Shown here: piece by piece, positions 25,685 to 35,090 of the stretch
How positions within the stretch are numbered: position 1 is the first letter of the stretch
How the letters are laid out: each line of letters starts with the position of its first letter
Assembly: GCA_046483385.1 (NCBI GenBank)
Contig: JAWODG010000220.1
Span: forward strand, 1-64,000
Reading direction: 5' to 3'
Length of the DNA: 64,000 nt
From: B1Sed10-231 sp046483385
GTDB lineage: Bacteria > Planctomycetota > Brocadiia > SM23-32
Translations under genes and position numbers: made by a program
Notes under the pieces: generated by a model
Told to the model about the DNA's origin: nothing
Databases searched by the model: none
What the model saw: the letters and a program-made list of their open reading frames with translations, nothing else

Positions 25685-28375
25685 TCAGCGCCCCCAGTCG
25701 GACAACATGGTTTGCGCGACCGGCGGCTGAGGCTGTTCCGCGAACACGTTGACGCAGACTCTGAAACCGTAGGTGGGCCGCTCGCTGTCGGGCAGGTATG
25801 CCCGACGGAAGGCCACGTGCATCTCTTCGGGCTCGTCCACCCATGAGCCGCCGCGGAGGACTTTGTAGTCTCCGCTCTCGGGGCCCTTGGGGTCGTCTAC
25901 AGGCGACTCGAAGTAGTAGCGGCTGTCGTACCAATCCCGGCACCATTCCAGCGCATTGCCGTACATGTCGTGCAGTCCCCAGGCGTTGGGCTGGCGGGAG
26001 CCCACCGGATGGGGCGCGCTTGCGGTGAGCCGGCACCAGGCTTGCTCCGCCAGCGCGCTCGGCGAGCCGGCGCGCCCGTAGACGTCTGCCGAACCGGCGC
26101 GGCACGCGTACTCCCACTGTGCCTCGGTCGGCAGGCTTACGGTCACGTTCTTGCGCCGGGACAGCTCAGCGCAGAAGAGGTGCGCGTCGCTCCATGAAAC
26201 GGCGGCCGGCAGTGGGCCCGCCGTGCCGTCCTCGGCCTTGACCGCCGCGGGAGGCATTCGCCCGGTGACGGCCTCGAACTGCCGCCGGGTCACCTCCGTG
26301 GCGGACATGTAGAATGGGTCCGAGATGCGAACGCGGTGAGGTGGGCTCTGGTCCGAGGCGAAGCCCGGCACCCCTTCGGCCGCCCCCATTACGAACTCGC
26401 CGGCCGGGATGAGCACCAGGGGAAGCGTCACGTCGCTGCCGATGGCCAGTTCACGCCGTGCCGGCACGTCCAGCACCTGCGCGGTGGTCTCCTGCCGACG
26501 GACGGCTTCCTGCCGATCGAACGGCCAATCGGTAAACCGAATGCTCTGCAAGCGCTGGCGCAGCAGGCTGCGGGCCTCGGAGGCCCGGGGGCTGCCCGGG
26601 CACTCCTTGAGGAACTTCTCCAGCACGCGCACGGAACCGCCGTTGTGCTGGATGTAGCTGGTAATGCTCTGCCAGCAGGCCTCGTCGAATCCGTCCTGCA
26701 GGCTCTGCACTTCGGAGGCCAGTTCGGTCAGACCGACCGTCTCGGCCAGCGCATCCAGTTGCCGGAGGCGCTCGCGGGCTTCCCGGAACCGAAGCTGGTC
26801 TATCAGCCTCTCGACCTGTGCCGTTTCGTCGCTGGTCGCCTCTGTTATCCGCTCCCGCACCTGCTCCGGCAGACCTTCCACGCCGGCTTCCTCCGGCAGG
26901 TGCCGACGTGCAAAGACGGCCGCCTTGTAAGCGTCCTCCCAGCGGCCCTGCGCCAGCAGGTCGCTCACGCTGCTGCGCACGGCGCCGAGCTGCAGCAGGT
27001 ACCGCACCAGTTGCTCCTTCTCCTGCATCGCCTGCTCGGCCTGACGCCGGGCCTGCCGGCCTGTGCGCGCCAGGTGCCAGACCAAACCGGCGGTCACCGT
27101 CAGCAGAAGCAGAAAGCCTATGGCAATGGGCAGGAACACGCTCCGGTGACGCCACACCAGCTTGCGCAGGTGATAGAAGCTGGTTGACGGACGGGCCTCC
27201 ACCGGCTGACCGCGGAGGTAGCGGGCGATGTCTTCGGCCAGCTCCACGGCGCTCTGGTAGCGGAGGTCTCGTTCCTTCTCCAGGCATTTCATCACGATGG
27301 CGTCAAGGTCGCTGTCTATCTGGGGGCTGATGTCAGAAGGACGCTTGGGGATGTAATCCCGTATGATGCGCAGCGACTCCAGCGGGCGCCGCCGGTCCAC
27401 CCGGTAGGGCAGCGAGTCGGTGAGCAGCTCGTAGAACAGCACGCCGATGGAGTAGACGTCGGACCGGATGTCTATCTCCTCCGGCCGGCCCAGCGTCTGC
27501 TCCGGGCTCATGTACGACGGCGTACCCATGACCTCCCCCATCTCGGTCATGTGGATCTGCTCGTCGCCGTAGTCGCTGGCCAGCCTGGCCAGGCCGAAGT
27601 CCAGCAGCCGCGGGTTGCCGGAGCCGTCCACCAGGATGTTGCTGGGCTTGATGTCCCGATGGATGACCCCGCGCTGGTGGGCGTACGCAATCGCGCGGCA
27701 TATCTTGACCATCAGCTCGCAGATACCCCGCTTGTCCAGCCCGTGCCGCAGCACGTACTGCTTGACGTTACAGCCGTCCACGAACTCCATGGTGAAGTAG
27801 GGCTGCCCGGCCACCTCGCCGTACTCGTAGACCGATACGATGTTGGGGTGTTTGAGGCGCGCGACGGCCTGCGCCTCCCGTTCGAATCGGATGCGGTATT
27901 TCTCCGAGGCGAAGCGCCCGTGCAGCATCAGCTTCAGCACCACCAGACGCTCGGGCTGTTTCTGGCGCGCCTTGTAGATGGCCCCCATGCCACCATGGGC
28001 CAGCGGTTCGATGACCTCGTAGCGGTCCGCGAACTCCTCCTTCACCGACGCCAGCCGGGCCGCCTCGTAGTCCCCCACCTGCTCAATGACCGAGGTCTCT
28101 GCCTCCTGGGTGGCCTCCGTCGGACTTTCCTCGGCCGGCATCACAGAGGTCGGCTCGGTGGGAGGCTCGGAACTTACCCGAATTCGGCGCTTACATCCGC
28201 CGCACAGCACGACCGTCGCGCCCGGGGGAACGCGCAGAACGGAACCGCAGCCGGAACACTCGACCGTACGATTCGGCGCGGCAGGGAACTGGCGGTGGCA
28301 TTCCTCGCACTCAAGCTGCGAGACGGCCGTCTCCGCCTCCAGCCCGGCGTCGCAGAACGGGCAGTGCACTTCCAT
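25685..28375 (-). CDS. Ser/Thr protein kinase with C-terminal formylglycine-enzyme-like domain
   Basis: An 896-residue membrane protein. Residues 1-65 hold paired CxxC zinc ribbons. The PknB-type kinase domain spans about 119-385, with Gly-rich AHGGMGAIYK, Lys148, HRDIKPSN and LLDFGLA. A membrane segment at about 413-436 is followed by a helical region. Residues from about 660 form a SUMF1/FGE-like domain (LVLIPAGEFVMG, MYGNALEWCRDW, LRGGSW, YGFRVC). The two copper-binding cysteines of true FGE are absent, so this should be a sensor or binding domain, not a sulfatase maturase. It is convergent with the ferredoxin gene. Confidence 0.93.
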   Translation of the reverse strand: MEVHCPFCDAGLEAETAVSQLECEECHRQFPAAPNRTVECSGCGSVLRVPPGATVVLCGGCKRRIRVSSEPPTEPTSVMPAEESPTEATQEAETSVIEQVGDYEAARLASVKEEFADRYEVIEPLAHGGMGAIYKARQKQPERLVVLKLMLHGRFASEKYRIRFEREAQAVARLKHPNIVSVYEYGEVAGQPYFTMEFVDGCNVKQYVLRHGLDKRGICELMVKICRAIAYAHQRGVIHRDIKPSNILVDGSGNPRLLDFGLARLASDYGDEQIHMTEMGEVMGTPSYMSPEQTLGRPEEIDIRSDVYSIGVLFYELLTDSLPYRVDRRRPLESLRIIRDYIPKRPSDISPQIDSDLDAIVMKCLEKERDLRYQSAVELAEDIARYLRGQPVEARPSTSFYHLRKLVWRHRSVFLPIAIGFLLLLTVTAGLVWHLARTGRQARRQAEQAMQEKEQLVRYLLQLGAVRSSVSDLLAQGRWEDAYKAAVFARRHLPEEAGVEGLPEQVRERITEATSDETAQVERLIDQLRFREARERLRQLDALAETVGLTELASEVQSLQDGFDEACWQSITSYIQHNGGSVRVLEKFLKECPGSPRASEARSLLRQRLQSIRFTDWPFDRQEAVRRQETTAQVLDVPARRELAIGSDVTLPLVLIPAGEFVMGAAEGVPGFASDQSPPHRVRISDPFYMSATEVTRRQFEAVTGRMPPAAVKAEDGTAGPLPAAVSWSDAHLFCAELSRRKNVTVSLPTEAQWEYACRAGSADVYGRAGSPSALAEQAWCRLTASAPHPVGSRQPNAWGLHDMYGNALEWCRDWYDSRYYFESPVDDPKGPESGDYKVLRGGSWVDEPEEMHVAFRRAYLPDSERPTYGFRVCVNVFAEQPQPPVAQTMLSDWGR

Positions 28376-28674
28376 GAACCGTCGGCCTCGGGATCAGGGC
28401 AATCGACGCATATTCGCGGCCTCAGCGGGCGCACGCGCAGAAGCCGCTTAGCGCAACCCCGCAAACTGCGGGGTAGTCTGGTAAGTGTAACGAAGCAGCC
28501 GGGTCCAATGACAAGCCCTGTGGCACCGTCAAAGCCCTACAAGGCCTCCGAGGCGGCTCTGGCACACGGGACGCGTCCAAAAAAACAGGGAGCAAATGTG
28601 GCGACGGACCGGGCGAAGAAGGTGCACGCCGCCCCCGCGCACCTCGGTCCGTCCGGGGTCCCGGGGCCGCAGGC
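28376..28674. repeat. Gap with a 7-5-7 hairpin
   Basis: 299 bases between the kinase start and the RtcB stop. ACCCCGC (28456-28462) pairs with GCGGGGT (28468-28474). No gene or clear terminator is seen. Confidence 0.4.
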
Positions 28675-30129
28675 TCAGCCCTTGACCACGCCGATGGGCT
28701 CCAGGCGGGCCACCTTGCGCGTGATGCCGGCCTCGTGCATCACCGAGACGACCGCCTCCACGTCCTTGTATGCCTCGGGCATTTCCTCGGCCAGAGTGCT
28801 GCGACCTTCCCAGGCGACCGTGACACCGCGGTCGGCCAGTTCCTTCTGCAGATTGCGGCCCCCGGCCTTCTTCTTGGCGCCCGTTCGGCTCATAACGCGG
28901 CCCGCACCGTGGCAGGTGCTGCCCCAGGTCTCTTTCATGGCCCGTTCGGCGCCCACCAGCAGGTAAGAGGCCGTGCCCATGTCCCCCGGTATCAGCACCG
29001 GCTGACCGACATCCCGGTAAGGCTCCGGGACTTCCGGATGTCCGGCAGGGAAGGCCCGCGTGGCACCCTTGCGGTGGACGCAGAGGCGGCGCTTCTGGCC
29101 GTCCACGTCGTGCTCCTCCATCTTGGCGATGTTGTGGCAGACGTCGTAAACCTGCCGGATGCCGAGTGCGTCGCGGTCCTTGCCGAAGACCTTCTCCAGC
29201 CCCCCGACGACGAGCGAGAGGATGGTCTGGCGGTTTGCCCAGGCGTAGTTGGCGCCACATGCCATGGCGGCCAGGTACTCCTGGGCCTCGGGACTGTCCA
29301 GCGGCGCGCAGGCAAGCTGCTTGTCGGGCACGTTTATGCCGTACTTCCGCGTGGCCTTCTGCATGGTCTTCAGCGAATCCTTGCAGATCTGGTGACCGAA
29401 GCCGCGGGAGCCGCAGTGGATCTGGAAGGCCACACTGCCCTCGGCAACCCCGAAGGCCTCGGCGACGGCCTCGTCATAGACCTCGCGCACGATGTCCACC
29501 TCAAGGAAGTGGTTGCCGCTGCCGAGGGTGCCCATCTGTGGTTGCCCCCGCTCGATGGCGCGCGCGCTCAGGACGCCGGGATCCGCGCCTTCCAGAGCGC
29601 CCTGCTCTTCGGTGCGCTCCAGGTCGTCTTCCCGGCCGAAGCCCTGCCCCACCGGCCAGCCGGCGCCGTCACGGCAGACGCTGCGCAGTTCCTTCTCGGA
29701 AAGCTTGCGGATGGCCTTCGATGAGCCCACCCCGCACGGGACCTGGTCGTACAGTGCCTTGACGATCTTGTCGATCCGCGATTTCACCTCGTCCGCGGCC
29801 AGGTCGGAGGCCACCAGGCGCACACCGCAGTTGATGTCGAACCCGATGCCGCCTGGCGATACCACGCCCCCCTGCTCGGGATCGAACGCCGCCACTCCCC
29901 CGATGGGAAAGCCGTAGCCCCAGTGCGCGTCCGGCATGGCAAGGGAGGCCCGCACGATGCCCGGCATGTGGGCGACGTTGATGGCCTGCTGCCCGGCGCC
30001 GTCCTCCTCGATGCCCTCCAGCAATCGGGAATCGGCGTAGATGCGGACCGGCACGTTCATGCCGCCGAACGGCTCGATCTGCCAGATGAAGTTACTGACC
30101 TGTCGGATCTCATAGTCTCGTTCTGTCAT
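28675..30129 (-). CDS. rtcB: RNA-splicing ligase RtcB
   Basis: A 484-residue RtcB with GGAGGT eight bases before its ATG. Manganese ligands are visible in GFDINCGVR, GSGNHFLEV, HCGSRGFGHQ and CHNIAKMEEH. The His that becomes guanylylated lies in STCHGAGR. The enzyme joins 2',3'-cyclic phosphate or 3'-phosphate ends to 5'-OH ends using GTP. Its activator archease is encoded 35 bases upstream. In bacteria the pair acts in RNA repair, including tRNA and rRNA damage. Length is normal. Confidence 0.97.
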   Translation of the reverse strand: MTERDYEIRQVSNFIWQIEPFGGMNVPVRIYADSRLLEGIEEDGAGQQAINVAHMPGIVRASLAMPDAHWGYGFPIGGVAAFDPEQGGVVSPGGIGFDINCGVRLVASDLAADEVKSRIDKIVKALYDQVPCGVGSSKAIRKLSEKELRSVCRDGAGWPVGQGFGREDDLERTEEQGALEGADPGVLSARAIERGQPQMGTLGSGNHFLEVDIVREVYDEAVAEAFGVAEGSVAFQIHCGSRGFGHQICKDSLKTMQKATRKYGINVPDKQLACAPLDSPEAQEYLAAMACGANYAWANRQTILSLVVGGLEKVFGKDRDALGIRQVYDVCHNIAKMEEHDVDGQKRRLCVHRKGATRAFPAGHPEVPEPYRDVGQPVLIPGDMGTASYLLVGAERAMKETWGSTCHGAGRVMSRTGAKKKAGGRNLQKELADRGVTVAWEGRSTLAEEMPEAYKDVEAVVSVMHEAGITRKVARLEPIGVVKG

Positions 30130-30164
30130 CTCGGTGCACCTCCCGTGGTGCGACAGCGTGTGAG

Positions 30165-30602
30165 TCAGACGTCGAGAACGATGCGCGCCCTGCGCTGGCC
30201 GTCCTCCTGCTCGATGCGCAGGCCGTGATACGTGACGGCTTTGACGGCGGACGAGGTTGGGTGGCGCTCCGGGTCGAACGGTTCACCGAACAGGGTGCCC
30301 TCCACCCTCTTATCCTCGACCGAATCGACCCGCGCCCGCCCCGTGGCGAACTCACGGACCTCGAAGGCGTAGAGCACTTCCTCCAACCACTCGACCAGCA
30401 GTTCCTCCGGCTCTTCGCCCTCTGCACTCACCGTCAGGGTGTCCGTCTCCTCGACCGAATCGGTGTCCAATATGGCGTCCATCAGGGCCGCGGCGGCCTC
30501 CTCGAACAGTGCCTCCAGGCCGGGACCCCAGGCCTCGATGCCGACGTCCGCCGTGTGCTCGAAAGTGCCGTGTCCGCGCGCACCGGGGTCGCTCCACGCC
30601 AT
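30165..30602 (-). CDS. Archease
   Basis: A 145-residue protein; the start at 30602 is preceded by GGAGGA. The N-terminal FEHTADVGIEAWG block and the mid-protein VEWLEEVLYAFE helix are typical of archease, as is the closing AVTYHGL segment. Archease speeds guanylylation of RtcB and allows multiple turnovers. The longer reading frame upstream of this ATG lacks family similarity and a ribosome site, so I reject it. The order archease then rtcB supports a two-gene RNA repair operon. Confidence 0.93.
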   Translation of the reverse strand: MAWSDPGARGHGTFEHTADVGIEAWGPGLEALFEEAAAALMDAILDTDSVEETDTLTVSAEGEEPEELLVEWLEEVLYAFEVREFATGRARVDSVEDKRVEGTLFGEPFDPERHPTSSAVKAVTYHGLRIEQEDGQRRARIVLDV

Positions 30603-30749
30603 GGGCTGTTCCTCCGACTTCGGCTCCCGGGATGCCTCTCCCCCTGCCCGGCAACCAACAGCGATGGGTCCGTCCGTTCCGTCTCTACGTACATGATGCA
30701 CGCGCTGGGGCGAGGAATCAACCTGCCTTTGGCGCATCACCTGCGCGTC

Positions 30750-33467
30750 TCAAGTGGTCGGAAGTTCCAGCAGCGCCCCGCCGGTGGCCTGCCGCACGCG
30801 TTCGGCCCACTCGGGATGGCACGTCAGCACGAAGACCTGTCGCCTCTCCCCCACCTTCGCCAGCAGTTCGGCGGCCCGCCCGCCCCGGTCCCTGTCCCAG
30901 TTGACGAACACCTCGTCGAGGAACAACGGCAGCCGCTCGTATCCCTCGTCCAGGTGGTCCACCACGGCCAGGCGGAACGCCAGGTATATCTGGTCCAGTG
31001 TGCCGCCGCTGAGGGGCTCGTCCACGAACCGCCACGCGGGGCCGTCGCCGTGGACGACGGCCAGGTGCTCCTCGCCGTCGTCGTCCGGCATCATCTGCAG
31101 GCTCCCGTAACGGCCCTGCGTAATGTCCCAGAGGTAGCGGCCCGCGCGTTTCAGGACGTCGGGCTGATGCTCCCGACGGAACTCGGTGTCGGCCCGGCGG
31201 AGGATAGATTCCAGCAGCGCCAGCCTGTCGCGCCGCCGGCGCGCCTGCTCGAGTTCCTCCCGCAGTCGCTCGATCTCCCCGTCCAGTTCGGCCACGGAAA
31301 CGTCGCCGCGGGTGCTCTGGATGTCCTTCTCCAGCTCGGCGGCTTCCACGCGCTTCTCCTCGCGCTCCGCCTGGAGGTCGTCCGCCCGCTGCCGCACGCG
31401 CGCGACTTCCTCCGCGTCCAACTGCCAGGCGTCACCTTGCTCGGCCTTCAACTTCTCCAGCCTGGCTTTCAGTTCGGGCAGGTCGGGGTGCTCCTTCTCC
31501 AGTTCCTCTTCGGCCTCGCGGACCCGCTCGGCCAGCTTCCGGACCTCGGCGGCGCGTTCGGCCGCTTCCTCCGGAGGACCGGCCTCCGGCACCGCGGCGC
31601 GTATCCGTTGCTCCACCTCCCCACGCGCCTCGCGCGCCCGACGGAGCTCCGGCACCACCTCGTGGCGGAGGGCCTCCAGTATCTCCCCGATACGACGCGC
31701 GGCCTCCTCCGCCCGGCCCCGGCGCTCCTCCGCTTCCTGCAACTCCCTCTCGGCCCGGTCGAGACCGGCCAGTCCGGGCGGACAGCCCACCTCCTCCAGC
31801 AAAGCGTCGAGTTCCTCGGACGCATCATCGTGCCGTTTCTGCAGCGCCTGGAGGCGCTCGCTGAGTGACTCGCGTTCGTGCACGGCCGACCGCAGCTTTT
31901 CCACCTGCTGCAGCAGCCCCAGGTCGGGCCGCTCCAGCAGCGCGTCCGCGACGGGCAGGTCGGCCAGAAGCGCGGCCACCTCCTCCCGCGCCTCCTCCAT
32001 CAGCCGTTCCGCCTCGGCACGCTCCCGTTCCAGTTGCTCGGTCCGCTCCTGTTTCCTTTGCTCCAACAGGTTGCGCTGCCCCTGCTGATGGCGGCGGATG
32101 CCATAGAGCACGGCCCCCAGCAGCAACGCGAGCGCCCCGACGCCCCAAAGAACACTGACCGAGGCGGCCAGCCCGGCAACCAGCATAGCGAGCCCGACCC
32201 CCCCGGCCACAAGCGCCGGCCAGAGCGGAAGGGGCTCGCCGACGAGCACCGTCTCCACGGTCTGCGCGGCAAGCCTCTGGGACTCAGTGGCGGCATCGTC
32301 GTAGCGGTTGATGCGACCCTTCAGTTCGGCGGGGGCTATCTCGCGGACCGCATCCTCGAACTCCTCCCGCCACGGCTCGGACAGCACGTCCTCGGCCGCT
32401 TCGCGCACGGCCTGCTCCTGGTGCTGGAGGTCCGTCTTCAGGCCGCTGATCTCCTCGGCTTCTCCCTGCAGGCGCCCGCTCTTGCGCACCCACGCACGGA
32501 TGTCGTCGGCACGCTCCAACAGCTTTTCGTCCTCGCGGCTCAGGGCCCGACGCATCTTCTCCAGGTTCCTCTTGTCACGCAACAGACCCTTGAGACGCTG
32601 CCACTGCTGCTCGGCGGCCTCGCGGACGCGTCGCAGTTCGGCCACCGGCCCGTCGGGCAGACTGAGCGCGGCGTCCTCGTCGGGGATGTCCTCCCGCCAG
32701 CGGGCTATCTGTTCGAGCTTCTGCTTGAGGGGTAGCAACTGGTCGGCCTGTTTGACGCGGGCCTGCAGCCGGGGCAGTTGATCGGAGACTTCCCCGATCT
32801 CCTCCCGCAGTTCGGCCAGTCGGGCGGCTTTGTCCCGTGTCCGGCGGTCCCGCTCCAGGGCGTCCTTGCGTTCCGCCTGCACCTCCCTTATGCGCTCCCG
32901 CAGTTCACGGCACTTCTGGTTGCCCCGGCGGTTCGGCCGCCACAGGCCGCCGGCCTCGGAGTTCAGTTCGGCGATAACCTCGCTCATCGGGCGCAGGAAC
33001 TCGACCCCGAAGCCACCGAGAAGGCGGTCCTCGACCCCTTGGCGCTCCTTCTCCTCCAGCGCCGCCATGTCCTCCAGCGTCAGCGAGTAGAGGGCGTCGT
33101 AGAGGTCTCGCTCCACGTGCTGTACGAACGGGAGGTCATGGTTGCTCAGGTCCCTGGCCTGCCCGTCCATGGTGACGGTACCCTGCGGGTTGCTGGTCAG
33201 CTTGCGCCAGATGTCAGCGCGGCGGCCGTCCTCCAGCGCGATGGTGGCTTCGATTTCGGGATACACGTCGCGGTCCCACGGCCTGTAGGGGAAGTCCCGG
33301 ACCGGGTAGAACCCGTAGAGCAGGGCGCGGCAGACGCTCAGCAAGGTCGTCTTGCCGGCCTCGTTGGGCCCGCACACCACGTTCACGCCGTCGGCGAGCT
33401 GGCTTTCGGCCAGGTCCACGCCGAAGAGAGCCCCGAACGCAATGATTGAGATATTCCGTATTCTCAT
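30750..33467 (-). CDS. YhaN-like AAA ATPase (SbcC/Rad50 relative)
   Basis: A 905-residue protein. Walker A is CGPNEAGKTT at about 32-41, and a Walker B/signature region near the C-terminus includes FLDEVFVNWD. Long coiled coils (about 190-400 and 460-790) flank a pair of hydrophobic segments at about 410-452, a trait of YhaN rather than of SbcC. Its ATG overlaps the stop of the upstream nuclease gene by four bases. Together they should form a membrane-associated DNA-end processing complex. Confidence 0.88.
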   Translation of the reverse strand: MRIRNISIIAFGALFGVDLAESQLADGVNVVCGPNEAGKTTLLSVCRALLYGFYPVRDFPYRPWDRDVYPEIEATIALEDGRRADIWRKLTSNPQGTVTMDGQARDLSNHDLPFVQHVERDLYDALYSLTLEDMAALEEKERQGVEDRLLGGFGVEFLRPMSEVIAELNSEAGGLWRPNRRGNQKCRELRERIREVQAERKDALERDRRTRDKAARLAELREEIGEVSDQLPRLQARVKQADQLLPLKQKLEQIARWREDIPDEDAALSLPDGPVAELRRVREAAEQQWQRLKGLLRDKRNLEKMRRALSREDEKLLERADDIRAWVRKSGRLQGEAEEISGLKTDLQHQEQAVREAAEDVLSEPWREEFEDAVREIAPAELKGRINRYDDAATESQRLAAQTVETVLVGEPLPLWPALVAGGVGLAMLVAGLAASVSVLWGVGALALLLGAVLYGIRRHQQGQRNLLEQRKQERTEQLERERAEAERLMEEAREEVAALLADLPVADALLERPDLGLLQQVEKLRSAVHERESLSERLQALQKRHDDASEELDALLEEVGCPPGLAGLDRAERELQEAEERRGRAEEAARRIGEILEALRHEVVPELRRAREARGEVEQRIRAAVPEAGPPEEAAERAAEVRKLAERVREAEEELEKEHPDLPELKARLEKLKAEQGDAWQLDAEEVARVRQRADDLQAEREEKRVEAAELEKDIQSTRGDVSVAELDGEIERLREELEQARRRRDRLALLESILRRADTEFRREHQPDVLKRAGRYLWDITQGRYGSLQMMPDDDGEEHLAVVHGDGPAWRFVDEPLSGGTLDQIYLAFRLAVVDHLDEGYERLPLFLDEVFVNWDRDRGGRAAELLAKVGERRQVFVLTCHPEWAERVRQATGGALLELPTT

Positions 33468-34702
33468 CGCTCCTCCTCCGGCACCAGGCGTGCGGCGGCT
33501 TCCCGGTCCAGCCCATCGAGCAGTTCGCGCAGATAGGCGGTGGCGTCGTCGGGGTTCCCGGCCAGTTCCTCGGGACAGAGTTCCTCGATGAGCTCATCGT
33601 CGGAGGCTGCCTTATCGATGAGTTCGAGCGCCGTGCCCAGGACCGTCCGGCCATCCCGGTATTCCTCCAGGTCCACCGGACGAGTCACGTCCGCGGGCCT
33701 CACCTCCAGCCAACCGGCCCCTAAAGCCTCCTGCAATTCCTCGGTAAGCGTGCTCAGGTTCTCCGGCTGCGCCAGCTCCGCGGCCAACGGCGACTGGCCG
33801 GTCAGGTCCACTCGCACGAAGTGCTCGCGCCCGTCGTCGATGGCCATCCGCTCCCGCACTGTTGTCACAAGCTGCAAGGTCAACGGTCCCAGACCCTCGG
33901 CCTCGGCCGGACAGGCGACCTCCTCCGCGTGCCAGACGACCGGTGCCAGCGGCACGAACTCCGGGGCAGCGGGCATGCCCTTCTCCACCTCGACCCACAG
34001 CGCGCCCTTCGACCCGGTCTCCCGGGGGTTGCGGCCCTGCGTGTTGCCGGCGTACCAGGCGGGTGCCTCTTCGCAGACGCGCTGGCGGAGGTGAATGTGG
34101 CCCAGCGCCCAGTAGTCATAACCGGCGTTGCGGAGATCGTCTTCGGTGCAGGGGGCGTAGCGCTCGTGCCGGTCCGTGCTGCGCGCCCCGGTGACCTGGG
34201 TGTGCAGCAGTCCAATGTGGGGCAGTTCGCCCTCGGCAACCGGGAAGTCGGCCGCCATGTTCTGGCTTTCCGCCGGGGTCATGTGCCCGGCGCCCGTCAA
34301 CCGGGCCACGGCCTGGCCGTCGGGGTCCCTTATGTCCACGGTCTCCGGGTTGCTGCTGGCGAACATATGCACGTTCGGGGGCCAGTCGATGCTACGCGCG
34401 CGGTAGTTGGCCCGGCCGGGGTCGTGGTTGCCCGGGGCGTAGAAGAGCGGTATCCCGGCCTCATCCAGCCGCCGGCAGCAATCCAGCAGGAGCCGCTCGG
34501 TGGCGAACGACAGCCGGTCGTCGTCGAACAGGTCGCCCGCGATGAGGACGGCGTGCGCCCGTCGCTCGACAGCCAGCTCAACGCCCGCCTGGAAAGCCTC
34601 CCGGCAGGCATCGCGCAACCGCCTCCGCATGACCTCGTCGCGGCCGTAGAAGGGGGTGTCCAGGTGACAATCGGCCAGGTGAAGTATCCGCACCGGACCC
34701 AT
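33464..34702 (-). CDS. YhaO-like DNA repair exonuclease (SbcD/Mre11 family)
   Basis: A 412-residue metallophosphoesterase-type nuclease. The start at 34702 has GGGAGG five bases upstream. Catalytic motifs run in order: HLADCHLD, AGDLFDDD, PGNHD, GLLHTQV and LGHIHLRQ. They hold two manganese ions as in Mre11. It is coupled to the yhaN-like gene by an ATGA overlap. The SbcCD name is less apt because the partner has membrane segments. Confidence 0.9.
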   Translation of the reverse strand: MGPVRILHLADCHLDTPFYGRDEVMRRRLRDACREAFQAGVELAVERRAHAVLIAGDLFDDDRLSFATERLLLDCCRRLDEAGIPLFYAPGNHDPGRANYRARSIDWPPNVHMFASSNPETVDIRDPDGQAVARLTGAGHMTPAESQNMAADFPVAEGELPHIGLLHTQVTGARSTDRHERYAPCTEDDLRNAGYDYWALGHIHLRQRVCEEAPAWYAGNTQGRNPRETGSKGALWVEVEKGMPAAPEFVPLAPVVWHAEEVACPAEAEGLGPLTLQLVTTVRERMAIDDGREHFVRVDLTGQSPLAAELAQPENLSTLTEELQEALGAGWLEVRPADVTRPVDLEEYRDGRTVLGTALELIDKAASDDELIEELCPEELAGNPDDATAYLRELLDGLDREAAARLVPEEER

Positions 34703-35090
34703 AGCTGCCTCCCGCGTGCAAAACCGAGATAGGTCGCCCGGCGCCCCGCAGGGCGGGACACAAATCACTTGTGCAGGAGTTTACCATAGCCCGGGCGTCG
34801 TGGCAAGCGCATTGCGGATGTAGCGAGCACGTTCACCCGGCCGGCGCCCCGGAAGCAGTCTCCGGCGGCAGACATACAAACAGAGCCCGCCATACGGCGG
34901 GCTTTGCCCATTGGGATAGCTGCGCTCTGCACGGCGTCGCAGAAGTCCCAGAGGAGAGTTCGCCGTATGGCGAACGGCAGGAATGAGGCCCAGGCGTCAG
35001 CCTGGGTTTCCGGTGGGAAACATACAAACAGAGCCCGCCGGAAGGCGGGCGGCACAACGCGTGGGCCCCGATCCCGATGTCCGGCCGCCC
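34703..35090. repeat. Gene-free stretch with four tetraloop hairpins and a 20-bp direct repeat
   Basis: Four hairpins each have 7-bp arms and a 4-base loop: 34885-34902 (ATAC), 34958-34975 (GTAT), 34989-35006 (GTCA) and 35033-35050 (GGAA). The first and last are each preceded by the 20-base direct repeat ACATACAAACAGAGCCCGCC at 34872-34891 and 35020-35039. No gene or T-tract is present. Confidence 0.75.

Noticed and set aside
25685..26500. Sulfatase-maturing enzyme activity in the kinase's C-terminal domain
   Set aside because: The two copper-binding cysteines needed for catalysis are missing.
30603..30740. N-terminal extension of archease
   Set aside because: The extra 46 residues have no family match and no ribosome site; the ATG at 30602 has GGAGGA upstream.
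34872..35050. CRISPR array
   Set aside because: Repeats are unevenly spaced, stems differ from one to the next, and no cas genes are present.
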